DNA from: Clostridia bacterium
GTDB taxonomy: Bacteria > Bacillota > Clostridia > Christensenellales > Aristaeellaceae
NCBI GenBank assembly: GCA_017541105.1
Contig: JAFXZS010000016.1
Location: 1 to 64,000 of the forward strand
Length of the DNA: 64,000 nt
Direction: 5' to 3'
Shown here in pieces: positions 8,440-17,714 of this stretch. A model generated the notes under the pieces. That model ran no database searches. It had not been told where the DNA came from and saw only the letters and a program-made list of their open reading frames with translations. Both the position numbers and the translations under genes were made by a program. Position 1 is the stretch's first letter; the number at the start of each line of letters is the position of its first letter.

Positions 8440-10848
8440 ATGAAAGTACCATACAGCTGGCTGAAGGAATATGTGGAGATCGACCTGACTCCTGAAGAGC
8501 TGCAGGAGAAGCTGTTCAGCTGCGGCTTTGAAGTGGAGGAGCTGATTCCGCTGGGAGGAGAAATCAGCAGGGTTGTCGTCGGCGAGGTGCTGGCATGCGA
8601 ACCCGTGGAAGGGACGCATCTGGCCATCTGCCAGGTGAACTGCGGCGAATTCGGGGAAAAGATTCAGATTGTGACCGGCGCGCCCAATGTATATACAGGC
8701 ATGCACACGCCGGCCGCGCTGGACGGGGCAACGCTGCCCGGCGGCGTGAAGATTGCCGCCAAGCCCCTGAAAGGCATTCCTTCCAACGGAATGATGTGCT
8801 CCGGAGAAGAACTGGGGCTGAACGAGGATCTGTATCCCGGCGCGGAAGTGTACGGCCTGCTGGACCTGCCGAAGGATACCGTTCCGGGCACGGACATCCG
8901 GGATGTGACAGGCCTGAATGACTGTATTTTCGATATCTCCGTCACAGCCAACCGGCCGGACTGCCAGAGCATTCTGGGGATCGCGCGGGAAGTGGCGGCC
9001 GTGCTGGGCAAAGAACTGAAAATGCCCGCAACGGATTATACGATGACGGAGACGACCGTGCCCGGGCTTGAAATCCGGGTGGACGCGCCGGATCTTTGTC
9101 CGCGGTATCTGGGGCATGCTGTCCGGAATATCACCGTCGGGGAAAGCCCCCGGTGGATGCGCCGCCATCTGGCGCTGTGCGGCCTGCGGTCCATCAGCAA
9201 CGTAGTGGATATCACCAACTATGTCCTGCTGGAGATCGGCCAGCCGATGCACGCTTTTGACATGGATCAGCTGCAGGAACGGAAGATTATTGTCCGCCGG
9301 GCCGTGAATGGGGAAAAAATTCAGACGCTGGACGAGAAAGAGTTCACGCTGAACAGCGAAAACCTGGTGATCTGCGACGGGAACCGCCCGGTCGCCCTGG
9401 CGGGCATTATGGGCGGGCTGAACAGTGAAATCACGGAGGAAACGACGCAGCTGCTGTTTGAGGCTGCCAAGTTCGCGCGGGACAACGTGCGCAAAACGTC
9501 CCGTTCACTGGGCCAGAGCAGCGATTCTTCCGCACGTTTTGAAAAGGGGATCAGCGAATACACCACCGAACTGGGCATGGCGCGGGCGTTGCACCTGATC
9601 CAGGAACTGAACTGCGGCGAGATTACCTCCAGCGCGTTTGACTGCAGCGCGGGCGCATCCCGGGAAGGGAAGCGTTTCACCGCGAGCCTGAAGCGGATCA
9701 ACGCGATCCTGGGCATTGAGGTGCCCGCGGAGGAAGTGCTGCGGATTCTGAAGAACCTGAACTTTGAGGTGGCACGGGAAGGGGACATCCTGCAGGTGAC
9801 CGCTCCGCGCTATCGGGAAGATATCGAAGTCGGCGAACCAGACCTGGCGGAGGAAGTAATCCGGGAATACGGCTACGGCCATGTGACGCCCACCTTCCTG
9901 AAGGCAGCCACTGTGACCAGCGGCGGAAAAACACCCGCCCAGATGCGGCGGGACCGGGCAGCCCGGCTCATGTGCGCCCAGGGATACAACGAGATCTGCA
10001 CCCTTTCCTTCTACGCAGACGCGGATCTGGATGCGCTGAAGATTCCGGAGGATGTACCGGAGCGGAATGTGCTCCGGATTCAGAATCCGATTTCCGAAAA
10101 GCTGGCCATCATGCGGCCGCTGCTGGCCCCCAGTATGCTGAATATCGTGGTTGAAAACCTGAAAAAGGGCAACCATGAGGGCAGAATTTTCGAAATCAGC
10201 AACGTGTATCTGCCGGGACAGGAAGGGAACGCACCGGAAGAGCGGGCGCATCTCGGCTTTGCAGCCTTCGGCGACGCGGAAGACTTCTTTACCGTCAAAG
10301 GCAGCCTGGAAGCGCTGGGAGAATCACTGGGCATTCAATTCAGTGTGGAGCGGGCGGAAGATGTGAGCTACCTGCATCCCGGCATTGCCGCTTACCTGGT
10401 GTGCGAAGGAGAACGGATCGGCGTCTTCGGCAAGCTGGCCAACGAGGTGACGGCCGAGCTGAAGCTGCATAAGGACAGCAAAGCGAACTACCAGATCTAT
10501 CTCGGTGAAATCGATTATGAGCGGATGATGTCCCATGCGGCACTGTCCGTACGGTATCGGCCGATATCCGCCTTTGCGCCTGTGGTCCGCGACCTTGCGC
10601 TGACAGTGGCGGAGGAGATTCCCTGCGGCGCCCTGATGAGCGAGATCACCCGTGCATGCCCCAGCGTCAGTGACGTGGAGCTGTTTGACGTCTACCGCGG
10701 CGAGCAGATCGGGGAGGGAAAGAAGAGCATGGCCTTCAAGATCCGCTTTGAAGCCGGGGACAAAGCACTGACCCCGGAGGAAGTGGACCGGTTTATCAAG
10801 AAAATCCTCGGAAATCTGAAATTCAAACTCGGAGCGGAAATCCGCTGA
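8440..10848 (+). CDS. pheT: Phenylalanyl-tRNA synthetase beta subunit
   Basis: 802 residues, the usual length. The N-terminal tRNA-binding OB domain is at about 40-150, followed by B3/B4 editing domains, which clear Tyr-tRNA-Phe; the B5 domain is near 400-475. The inactive class II core follows, and the C-terminal anticodon-binding (FDX-ACB) domain is at about 708-800 (YRPISAFAPVVRDLAL). AAAGGAGAG precedes ATG. It is co-transcribed with pheS and ends at a strong terminator. Confidence 0.98.
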   Translation: MKVPYSWLKEYVEIDLTPEELQEKLFSCGFEVEELIPLGGEISRVVVGEVLACEPVEGTHLAICQVNCGEFGEKIQIVTGAPNVYTGMHTPAALDGATLPGGVKIAAKPLKGIPSNGMMCSGEELGLNEDLYPGAEVYGLLDLPKDTVPGTDIRDVTGLNDCIFDISVTANRPDCQSILGIAREVAAVLGKELKMPATDYTMTETTVPGLEIRVDAPDLCPRYLGHAVRNITVGESPRWMRRHLALCGLRSISNVVDITNYVLLEIGQPMHAFDMDQLQERKIIVRRAVNGEKIQTLDEKEFTLNSENLVICDGNRPVALAGIMGGLNSEITEETTQLLFEAAKFARDNVRKTSRSLGQSSDSSARFEKGISEYTTELGMARALHLIQELNCGEITSSAFDCSAGASREGKRFTASLKRINAILGIEVPAEEVLRILKNLNFEVAREGDILQVTAPRYREDIEVGEPDLAEEVIREYGYGHVTPTFLKAATVTSGGKTPAQMRRDRAARLMCAQGYNEICTLSFYADADLDALKIPEDVPERNVLRIQNPISEKLAIMRPLLAPSMLNIVVENLKKGNHEGRIFEISNVYLPGQEGNAPEERAHLGFAAFGDAEDFFTVKGSLEALGESLGIQFSVERAEDVSYLHPGIAAYLVCEGERIGVFGKLANEVTAELKLHKDSKANYQIYLGEIDYERMMSHAALSVRYRPISAFAPVVRDLALTVAEEIPCGALMSEITRACPSVSDVELFDVYRGEQIGEGKKSMAFKIRFEAGDKALTPEEVDRFIKKILGNLKFKLGAEIR

Positions 10849-10855
10849 AGCATAC

Positions 10856-10885
10856 CCGGACGGCTGGGAAGACCGTCCGGTTTTT
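10856..10885 (+). terminator. Intrinsic terminator after pheT
   Basis: CCGGACGG (10856-10863) pairs with CCGTCCGG (10873-10880), followed by TTTTT. It separates pheST from the sugar-transport locus. Confidence 0.92.
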
Positions 10886-10954
10886 CCATTTCCTGGAAGA
10901 ATAAACGGCTGCGGAGGCGGTGAGCGGCTCCCGAAGAAGCGGCAAGAGTGATGA

Positions 10955-10983
10955 TTGACAGCAGACAGATTCAACGGTATAAT
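10955..10983 (+). promoter_or_regulatory. Consensus promoter of the ABC/DUF5696 operon
   Basis: Perfect TTGACA (10955-10960), 17-bp spacer, perfect TATAAT (10978-10983). The untranslated leader to the ATG at 11093 is about 100 bases. It contains a small TGCGG/CCGCA hairpin (11004-11017) and an 11-bp palindrome CGTTTAAAACG (11030-11040) that could be an operator. No regulator gene lies beside the operon. Confidence 0.85.
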
Positions 10984-11092
10984 CTATCAGGTTATATACT
11001 TTTTGCGGTTACCCGCAGAACAGAATATCCGTTTAAAACGCTATACGCAATGGTGTACCTGCGTGCTGAACGGGGCAACGGGAGATGAACTC

Positions 11093-13975
11093 ATGTCAAG
11101 AAAATGGCGGAATGTGCTCATTGGGGTTCTTGCGGCTGCGGCGGTTGTAGCGCTCTTTATTCTGCTCAGTCAGGGCGCTTCCGACTACAGCAGCAAGTAT
11201 GCCGGGACGGACCTGTCCACAGATATCAGCGGGATCGGCCGGAGCAATACGTATGAGGCGTATGTGGCTTCCCATGCTTCTGAACCGGAAGTGAAGGAAG
11301 AGGTTCCGGTTGACGTGCGGACTTTCAGCGGAGACGCTTCACTTCAGGCAGAAGGGCTTCTGACGCCGGACGGATCTGAAGTGACCTGGACGGTGAATGT
11401 ACCCCGGGCCGGTCTGTACAATATCCGGCTGGAGTACCTGACCACCCAGAGCCGCGGGGTTGATATTGAGCGTGAACTGCTGATTAACGGGGAGCTGCCC
11501 TTTACCGGCGCGAGCACGCTGACACTCAGCCGCCTGTGGACTGATTCGGGGGAAGTCCGGAAGGACAACCAGGGGAATGATATCCGTCCCAGCCAGGTTG
11601 AAGTGTTTGACAAACAGACCGTTTATTTCCGGGATGACATGGGATATCAGACCGAACCCTATGCTTTTTATTTCCAGGAAGGCGAAAATACGCTGACCCT
11701 GCGGGCTGTGAACGAGCCGATGGTTGTCTGCGGCATGACGCTGACACCCATCGTGAAGTATCCGGAGTATGCGGATTATCTTGCTGCGCAGCCGCAGGTC
11801 TCCATGACCGACGAAGGGAAGAATTACGCGCAGACGGTGCAGGGCGAGGCCGCGGAACTGCGCAGCGCCCCCAGCCTGTACGCGCGCTATGACCGCAGCA
11901 GTTCGAAGACGGTCCCGTACTCTGTGACCAACACGATTCTGAATTATATCGGCGGGGATCCGTGGACCCATGCCGGCGAGTGGATCCAGTGGGATTTCGA
12001 GGTGCCGGAGGACGGCTATTACAATATTTCCATCAAAGCGCGCCAGATGTATCAGCGCGGCGCTCTTTCCGGCCGTACCGTCTATATTGACGGAGAAGTG
12101 CCGTTCAAAGACCTGGAGGCCGTTACCTTCGGCTACAATACCCGCTGGGAAATGCGAACGCTTGCCGACGCGGAGGGGAATCCGTTCCGCTTCTATCTGA
12201 CCAAGGGGAAGCATAACATCCGCATGGAAGTTACGCTCGGCGAGATGGGCCCGGTGCTGAAACAGGTGGAGGACAGCATTTTCCGCCTGAACCAGATTTA
12301 CCGGAAGCTGCTGGTGCTGACAGGAGCAAATCCTGACCGGTTCCGGGATTACAAGCTGAACCAGGTCTATCCGGAAGTCATTGAGGCGATGGATCTGGAA
12401 AGCAAGCGCCTGTACAAGATTGTCGATGATATCGTAGCCACCACCGGTGAGAAGAGCGACCGCGCCGCCAGCGCACAGACCCTGGCCGTGCAGCTGGAAC
12501 AGTTCATGCAGATGAACGAACGGATCACGGAAAGCTTCACCAGCTTCAAGGATAACATCACCTCCCTGGGCACCGCGATGCAGAATATGTCCGAGAGCAA
12601 GCTGGACGTGGACCTGATCATGATCACCGGCGAGAATACCAAGGTGCCTGAGGTGCGGGAGACGTTCCTCGAAGGCGTAGCCCACGAGATCCGCAGCTGC
12701 GTCAGCTCCTTCTTTGTGGATTACAACTCCCTGGGCAACAAATATGACGATACGGACGATGTGCTGGATATCTGGATCACGACGGGCCGCGACCAGAGCA
12801 CTGTCCTGAAGACCATGGTGGACGATACCTTTACGGCGAAATCCGGTATCAAGGTCAATATCAAACTGGTACAGGCAGACGCCATTCTGACTGCCGTCGT
12901 GGCCGGAAACGGGCCGGACATCGTTCTGAGCGTCAGCGGCTGGTTCGCCGTGAACTACGCCATGCGCAACGCGGTCGAGGATCTGACCCAGTTCTCGGAC
13001 TTTGAGGAAGTGGTTCAGCCGTTCTATCAGAGCATTATCGATCCGCTGAGTTATAACAACGGAACGAAGGTCGGCGTGTACGGCCTTCCGGAGACGCAGG
13101 ATTTTCCGCTGCTTTTCTACCGCACAGATATTATGGAAGAAATGGGGCTGAAGATCCCGGAAACCTGGGAGGAGCTGATTGCCGAGCTGCCGACGATTCA
13201 GGGGGACAGCCTGACGGTGGCGGTTCCGTTCCCGGATATCACGATTGCCGATACATCCGTATTCAATTCGATGATTTACCAGAACGGCGGCGAGATTTAC
13301 GAGAAGGACGCGAAGCGCACCCTGATTGACAGCGAGGCAGGCGTGGCGGCCTTCAAACAGTATGTCAGCCTTTACAACGACTACGGCCTGCCGACCATTT
13401 TCGATTTCGTCAGCCGTTTCCGCAGCGGCGAGATGCCGATGGGTGTGGCGTCCTATGCGACGTATAACACGCTGATGGTTTCCGCACCGGAAATCCGGGG
13501 CCTGTGGGACTTTACGACGATCCCGGGCACACTCCGGGAGGACGGCACGATCGACATCACTTCGCATACCGCGGGCCTGTGCTGCATGATGATCAAAACG
13601 GACGATGAAAAAGTCCGGAACAACGCGTGGGAATTCATGAAGTGGTGGGTCAGCGCGGACGCGCAGGTTCGCTTCGGCCGTGAAATGGAAAGCGTGCTGG
13701 GCGCCAGCGCCCGTTACCAGACCGCCAACCGCGACGCACTGCGGCAGCTGGCATGGAGCAATTCTCAGCTGGCCGTGCTGGAGAAACAGATGTCCCACAC
13801 CCATGGTTTCCCGGAAATCGCCGGCGGTTATTCTACAACACGCCATATGACCAACGCGATCCGCAGGGTCATCACCACGAAAGAGGATCCGCGCGAGACG
13901 CTGCTGACATACGCGAGGACCATTAACGAAGAAATCAAGATTAAACGGCGGGAATTCAACCTGCCGATCGATTAA
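11093..13975 (+). CDS. Membrane-anchored fusion: two carbohydrate-binding-like domains plus ABC solute-binding domain
   Basis: 960 residues, about twice a normal sugar-binding protein. An N-terminal helix (about 6-25) without lipobox anchors it. Two beta-sandwich segments follow (about 70-240 and 285-390), each with a GxYxIxIxxR-type carbohydrate-binding core (RAGLYNIRLEYLT; EDGYYNISIKAR). A helical spacer (about 400-530) leads to a family 1 extracellular solute-binding domain (about 555-880; WITTGRDQSTVLKTMVDD, GNGPDIVLSV, ETWEELIAELP). ATG at 11093 has GGAG eight bases upstream; an earlier in-frame start at 10955 would lie inside the promoter. It probably presents an oligosaccharide to the permeases downstream. 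The ligand is unknown. Confidence 0.85.
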   Translation: MSRKWRNVLIGVLAAAAVVALFILLSQGASDYSSKYAGTDLSTDISGIGRSNTYEAYVASHASEPEVKEEVPVDVRTFSGDASLQAEGLLTPDGSEVTWTVNVPRAGLYNIRLEYLTTQSRGVDIERELLINGELPFTGASTLTLSRLWTDSGEVRKDNQGNDIRPSQVEVFDKQTVYFRDDMGYQTEPYAFYFQEGENTLTLRAVNEPMVVCGMTLTPIVKYPEYADYLAAQPQVSMTDEGKNYAQTVQGEAAELRSAPSLYARYDRSSSKTVPYSVTNTILNYIGGDPWTHAGEWIQWDFEVPEDGYYNISIKARQMYQRGALSGRTVYIDGEVPFKDLEAVTFGYNTRWEMRTLADAEGNPFRFYLTKGKHNIRMEVTLGEMGPVLKQVEDSIFRLNQIYRKLLVLTGANPDRFRDYKLNQVYPEVIEAMDLESKRLYKIVDDIVATTGEKSDRAASAQTLAVQLEQFMQMNERITESFTSFKDNITSLGTAMQNMSESKLDVDLIMITGENTKVPEVRETFLEGVAHEIRSCVSSFFVDYNSLGNKYDDTDDVLDIWITTGRDQSTVLKTMVDDTFTAKSGIKVNIKLVQADAILTAVVAGNGPDIVLSVSGWFAVNYAMRNAVEDLTQFSDFEEVVQPFYQSIIDPLSYNNGTKVGVYGLPETQDFPLLFYRTDIMEEMGLKIPETWEELIAELPTIQGDSLTVAVPFPDITIADTSVFNSMIYQNGGEIYEKDAKRTLIDSEAGVAAFKQYVSLYNDYGLPTIFDFVSRFRSGEMPMGVASYATYNTLMVSAPEIRGLWDFTTIPGTLREDGTIDITSHTAGLCCMMIKTDDEKVRNNAWEFMKWWVSADAQVRFGREMESVLGASARYQTANRDALRQLAWSNSQLAVLEKQMSHTHGFPEIAGGYSTTRHMTNAIRRVITTKEDPRETLLTYARTINEEIKIKRREFNLPID

Positions 13976-13994
13976 GGAAGGAGGATCGTAAAGC

Positions 13995-14939
13995 ATGCAG
14001 TCACAGTCATTCGCATCCCGCTATCTGACGATGAGGCGTGAAAAAATACAGCACGGCTGGGCACTGGCCAAACGGAACAAAGTCTGTTATCTGTTCCTCG
14101 CGCCGTACGCCGTCCTGTTTTTCACGTTTTTCATCCTTCCGATTGCGACATCCATTTTTTACAGCTTTACGTATTACAATATTCTGGAGCCTGCCCGCTT
14201 TATCGGGTTCCAGAATTACATCAACCTGATCCTGCAGGACGAGGTATTCCTTACGGCGGTCAAGAACACGTTCGTGATTGCCGTGATTACCGGCCCGATC
14301 GGGTATATCCTTTCCTTCCTCTTTGCCTGGTTCATCAACGAACTGCCCAAATGGCTGCGGGCGGTGGCGGTTGTCGTCTTTTATGCGCCTTCCATCGCAG
14401 CGAACGCCTATACCGTCTTCTCCATCATTTTCCGGGGCGACGCCTACGGCTGGTTCAACGCGATTCTGATGGAGTTCGGGCTGATCGACGCGCCGAAGCT
14501 GTGGCTGCTGGATCCGACTTATATGATGACGATCCTGATTATTGTCATTCTGTGGATGAGCATGGGCACCGGATTCCTGAGCTTTGTTGCAGGATTCCAG
14601 GGAATCGACCGCAGCATGTACGAGGCCGGTTATGTGGACGGGGTCCGGAACCGCTGGCAGGAGCTGTACCACATTACGCTGCCCAGCATGAAACCCATGC
14701 TGCTGTTCGGCGCTGTTATGAGCATTACTTCGGCATTCAACGTCAGTGACGTGCCGAGAGCCCTGTGCGGGTATCCGTCCACAGACTATGCGGCACGCAC
14801 AGTGGTTACCCACCTGTTTGACTACGGTTTCAGCCGGTTTGAGATGGGCTATGCCAGCGCCATCGCGACAATCCTGTTCCTGGTCATGATTCTTTGCAAG
14901 AAAGCAATTGCCGGATTGCTGGGAAGGGTGGGAACCTGA
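13995..14939 (+). CDS. Sugar ABC transporter permease (MalF/UgpA type)
   Basis: 314 residues with six predicted membrane helices and the ATPase-contacting EAA loop EAGYVDGVRNRWQELYHITL in the expected place near residue 215. It forms the channel with the next gene, importing the sugar delivered by the upstream binding fusion. GGAGG lies about ten bases before ATG. The gene follows by 19 bases and precedes its partner by one base. No ATPase is encoded nearby, as in many Firmicutes that share MsmX. Confidence 0.93.
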   Translation: MQSQSFASRYLTMRREKIQHGWALAKRNKVCYLFLAPYAVLFFTFFILPIATSIFYSFTYYNILEPARFIGFQNYINLILQDEVFLTAVKNTFVIAVITGPIGYILSFLFAWFINELPKWLRAVAVVVFYAPSIAANAYTVFSIIFRGDAYGWFNAILMEFGLIDAPKLWLLDPTYMMTILIIVILWMSMGTGFLSFVAGFQGIDRSMYEAGYVDGVRNRWQELYHITLPSMKPMLLFGAVMSITSAFNVSDVPRALCGYPSTDYAARTVVTHLFDYGFSRFEMGYASAIATILFLVMILCKKAIAGLLGRVGT

Positions 14940-14940
14940 G

Positions 14941-16167
14941 ATGAGTGAAGTGAGTACCGTTAAATCCGCCGGAATTATGAAAACAATTACCGGCAAGAAG
15001 TACCGTGGAACCCTGGTAGCGACGGAAACCGGCGCAGCCTTTTACGAAAAAGGGAAGGACCAGCCGCTGGTGGAATGGCAGTATCCCAGGCTGCACCGGA
15101 TGGACAATATCCGCCGGGGCGGTGTCAGCAGCCAGGTTACCGTCATCCTGAAGGACGAAAGCCGCTATGTATTCGACCTGGATTACGGCCTGAAGATCTA
15201 TAACCATATGGATAAGCACTGGGTGGACAAGCCTGTCACACCCAGGACGCGGGGCGATGAGTTACACCGCCTGGCGGAGCTGCGCGGCGAAAAGATTGAG
15301 GTGCCGAAGAAGCACTGGATCACCCGCCGCCACCCGAACCGTTCCATCGGCGGCGATATCGGCATCTACCTGCTGCTGATTATCATCGGTGCTGCAATGG
15401 TCTTCCCGCTGGTCTTCCAGATCGGCGCGTCCCTGAAACCGTTGGACGAGTTTTTCCGCTTTCCGCCGCCCGTATGGCCGCAGCATCCCACTACAGACAA
15501 CTTCTCCGACCTATTCGTAACGATGGGCCAGAGCTGGGTACCATTCAGCCGGTACCTGGTAAACACGGTTTTCATCACGCTTGTCGGGACCCTCGGGCAT
15601 CTGATCATCGCCAGCATGGCTGCTTTCGTGCTGGCCAAGTATCAGTTTCCCGGCGGCAGAACCTTCTTCACCGTTGTCACGACCTGCCTGATGTTCTCCG
15701 GCTATGTGACAGGCATTCCCAACTATCTGATCATGAGCAGGCTGGGAATGATCGACACCTATTGGGCACTGATCCTTCCGGCTTTCGCGGCCCCTATCGG
15801 GCTGTTCCTGATGAAGCAGTTTATGGAAGGTCTGCCCACCGCGCTGATTGAAGCGGCAACCATTGACGGCGCAAGCACCTTCGGCGTGTTCTGGCATATT
15901 GTGATGCCGAACGTGAAACCCGCCTGGCTGACAATGATCATCTTCAGCGTGCAGAGCCTGTGGAACACCAGCGCCGCAACGGTTATCTACTCTGAAGCCA
16001 AGAAAACACTGGTGTATGCGCTCGGGCAGATCCAGGCCGGAGGTATCGCCCGTACCGGCCAGGTTGCCGCGGCGCAGGTGATCATTACAGCGGTTCCGAT
16101 TATCATCTTCATTCTCAGCCAGAGCCGGATCCTGGAAACGATGGCTTCCTCCGGCATCAAGGATTAA
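14941..16167 (+). CDS. Sugar ABC transporter permease (MalG type) with extra N-terminal beta domain
   Basis: 408 residues, about 130 longer than a typical MalG-type permease. Residues about 135-405 hold six membrane helices and the EAA loop (IEAATIDGASTFGVFWHIVM). The extra N-terminus (GKKYRGTLVATETGAAFYEK..., residues about 17-95) alternates strands in a PH/GRAM-like way (TVILKDESRYVFDLDYGLKI) and should be cytoplasmic. It may bind an ATPase, lipid or regulator; this is a guess. ATG at 14941 is one base past the upstream stop. Confidence 0.9.
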   Translation: MSEVSTVKSAGIMKTITGKKYRGTLVATETGAAFYEKGKDQPLVEWQYPRLHRMDNIRRGGVSSQVTVILKDESRYVFDLDYGLKIYNHMDKHWVDKPVTPRTRGDELHRLAELRGEKIEVPKKHWITRRHPNRSIGGDIGIYLLLIIIGAAMVFPLVFQIGASLKPLDEFFRFPPPVWPQHPTTDNFSDLFVTMGQSWVPFSRYLVNTVFITLVGTLGHLIIASMAAFVLAKYQFPGGRTFFTVVTTCLMFSGYVTGIPNYLIMSRLGMIDTYWALILPAFAAPIGLFLMKQFMEGLPTALIEAATIDGASTFGVFWHIVMPNVKPAWLTMIIFSVQSLWNTSAATVIYSEAKKTLVYALGQIQAGGIARTGQVAAAQVIITAVPIIIFILSQSRILETMASSGIKD

Positions 16168-16181
16168 GGGAGGGAGGAAAG

Positions 16182-17714
16182 ATGATGAAAAAAGCGGTTT
16201 CCTTTCTGCTGGCCCTGATGCTGCTCTCTGTTTCCGCCGCGTTCGCGGATGACAGCAACAGCATGAAAGAGGACGGATTCAGCACTTCCTATTCATACAA
16301 TTACGATTACTGGGGCGACGTCCAGATGTCTCCGGATCCGTACCGCGTGGAAACGGTCATCGACAGCACCACCCTGGGGCTTGAGAACCTTGAGAATACA
16401 CGGATCAGCAAACCGCAGGGAATCTTCGTCCGCAATTCCGATATCTATGTGGTGGATACGGGCAACAGCCGGATCCTCCAGATCAGCTACCGGAACGGCA
16501 ACGCCGAACTGAAGCGGATTATCCGGGAAGTGAACGGTGCGGAACCCGCGACGTTCAAGACCCCGATGGACGTTTTCGTGGACGAGGAGGAAAATATCTA
16601 TATCGCGGATCAGGACAACAACCGGGTTCTGATGACAGACAAGGACCTGAATGTACTGAAAACCTTTGTCAAGCCGACGGACGCCACGTTTAACCAGTCT
16701 TCCGCCTTCCTGCCGACCAAGATCACGGTGGATGTGGCCGGACGGCTGTATGTGCTGGCAACCAACGTCAACAAGGGCTTTATGAAGTACGAAAACGACG
16801 GAACCTTTACGGGGTATATCGGAGCCAATGCCGTCAAAGTCAATATGGCGGACTATATCTGGAAGCGGTACTTCATGTCCAGGGAACAGCGCGCGGCTTC
16901 CGAAAGCTTTGTTCCGACGGAATATGAGAACATGTATATGGATGATAAGGGCTTCATCTACGCGACAACCACCGTTTTCAGCGAGTACGAGCTTCTTTCC
17001 GACACAGCCAAGCCCATCCGGCGGCTGAACGGCATCGGGAACGACATCCTGATCAAGAACGACCGTTATCCGCCGATCGGCGACCTGGACTGGAAGTCAG
17101 AGAGCCTGCAGTACGGCCCCTGCAAAATGGCGGACATCACCGCGCTGAAGAATGAGATCTATGTGGTGGTGGACAGGGTCCGCGGCCGCCTTTTCGGGTA
17201 CGACAGCCAGGGCGTCATGCTCTGGGCTTTCGGAACCAAGGGAAGCATGGACGGCACCTTCAACCGCGCGATCGGCCTCGAACACATGGGATATGATCTG
17301 CTGGTCCTCGACGAGATGAAAAACAGCATCACGATTTTTACACCGACGGAGTACGGACAGCTGATCTACGACGCGACAGATGCGTATCTGAACGGTGAAT
17401 ATGATTACAGCGCGGAACTGTGGGAGAACGTCATGAAGCTGAACGCCAACTACACCCTGGCTTTCCGCGGAATCGGACGGTCCAAGCTGCGCCAGGAAAA
17501 GTACGAGGAAGCCATGGACTACTTTGAACGCGCCCACGCGCGGGAGGAGTACGGCCGGGCCTTCAAGCAGTACCGGAAGATCTGGGTGGAAAAAAACATC
17601 TGGTGGATTATCCTGATTCTGGCACTGATCCTGATTGTACCGCTGCTGATCGGACGGTCCAAGAGAATGAAATGGGAGGTGATCATGCATGAACACGGAA
17701 AAGTTCACAAGTAA
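16182..17714 (+). CDS. Exported NHL-type beta-propeller with TPR and C-terminal membrane anchor
   Basis: 510 residues with a signal peptide (ends ..SAAFADD, about 1-23). NHL-like repeats occupy about 65-400 (KPQGIFVRNSDIYVVDTGNS, TPMDVFVDEEENIYIADQDN). A TPR-like helical pair lies near 410-460 (YTLAFRGIGRSKLRQEKYEE), and a single helix at about 474-492 is followed by a basic tail. The layout suggests an outer-face propeller held by the membrane. Such propellers often bind peptides or sugars, some as lactonases, but no catalytic residues can be assigned. GGGAGGGAGG precedes ATG. Confidence 0.8.
   Translation: MMKKAVSFLLALMLLSVSAAFADDSNSMKEDGFSTSYSYNYDYWGDVQMSPDPYRVETVIDSTTLGLENLENTRISKPQGIFVRNSDIYVVDTGNSRILQISYRNGNAELKRIIREVNGAEPATFKTPMDVFVDEEENIYIADQDNNRVLMTDKDLNVLKTFVKPTDATFNQSSAFLPTKITVDVAGRLYVLATNVNKGFMKYENDGTFTGYIGANAVKVNMADYIWKRYFMSREQRAASESFVPTEYENMYMDDKGFIYATTTVFSEYELLSDTAKPIRRLNGIGNDILIKNDRYPPIGDLDWKSESLQYGPCKMADITALKNEIYVVVDRVRGRLFGYDSQGVMLWAFGTKGSMDGTFNRAIGLEHMGYDLLVLDEMKNSITIFTPTEYGQLIYDATDAYLNGEYDYSAELWENVMKLNANYTLAFRGIGRSKLRQEKYEEAMDYFERAHAREEYGRAFKQYRKIWVEKNIWWIILILALILIVPLLIGRSKRMKWEVIMHEHGKVHK

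Noticed and set aside
11339-13996. An 885-codon open frame antisense to the binding fusion
   Set aside because: Antisense of a clearly coding gene, low-complexity His/Val/Gln composition, no start signal.
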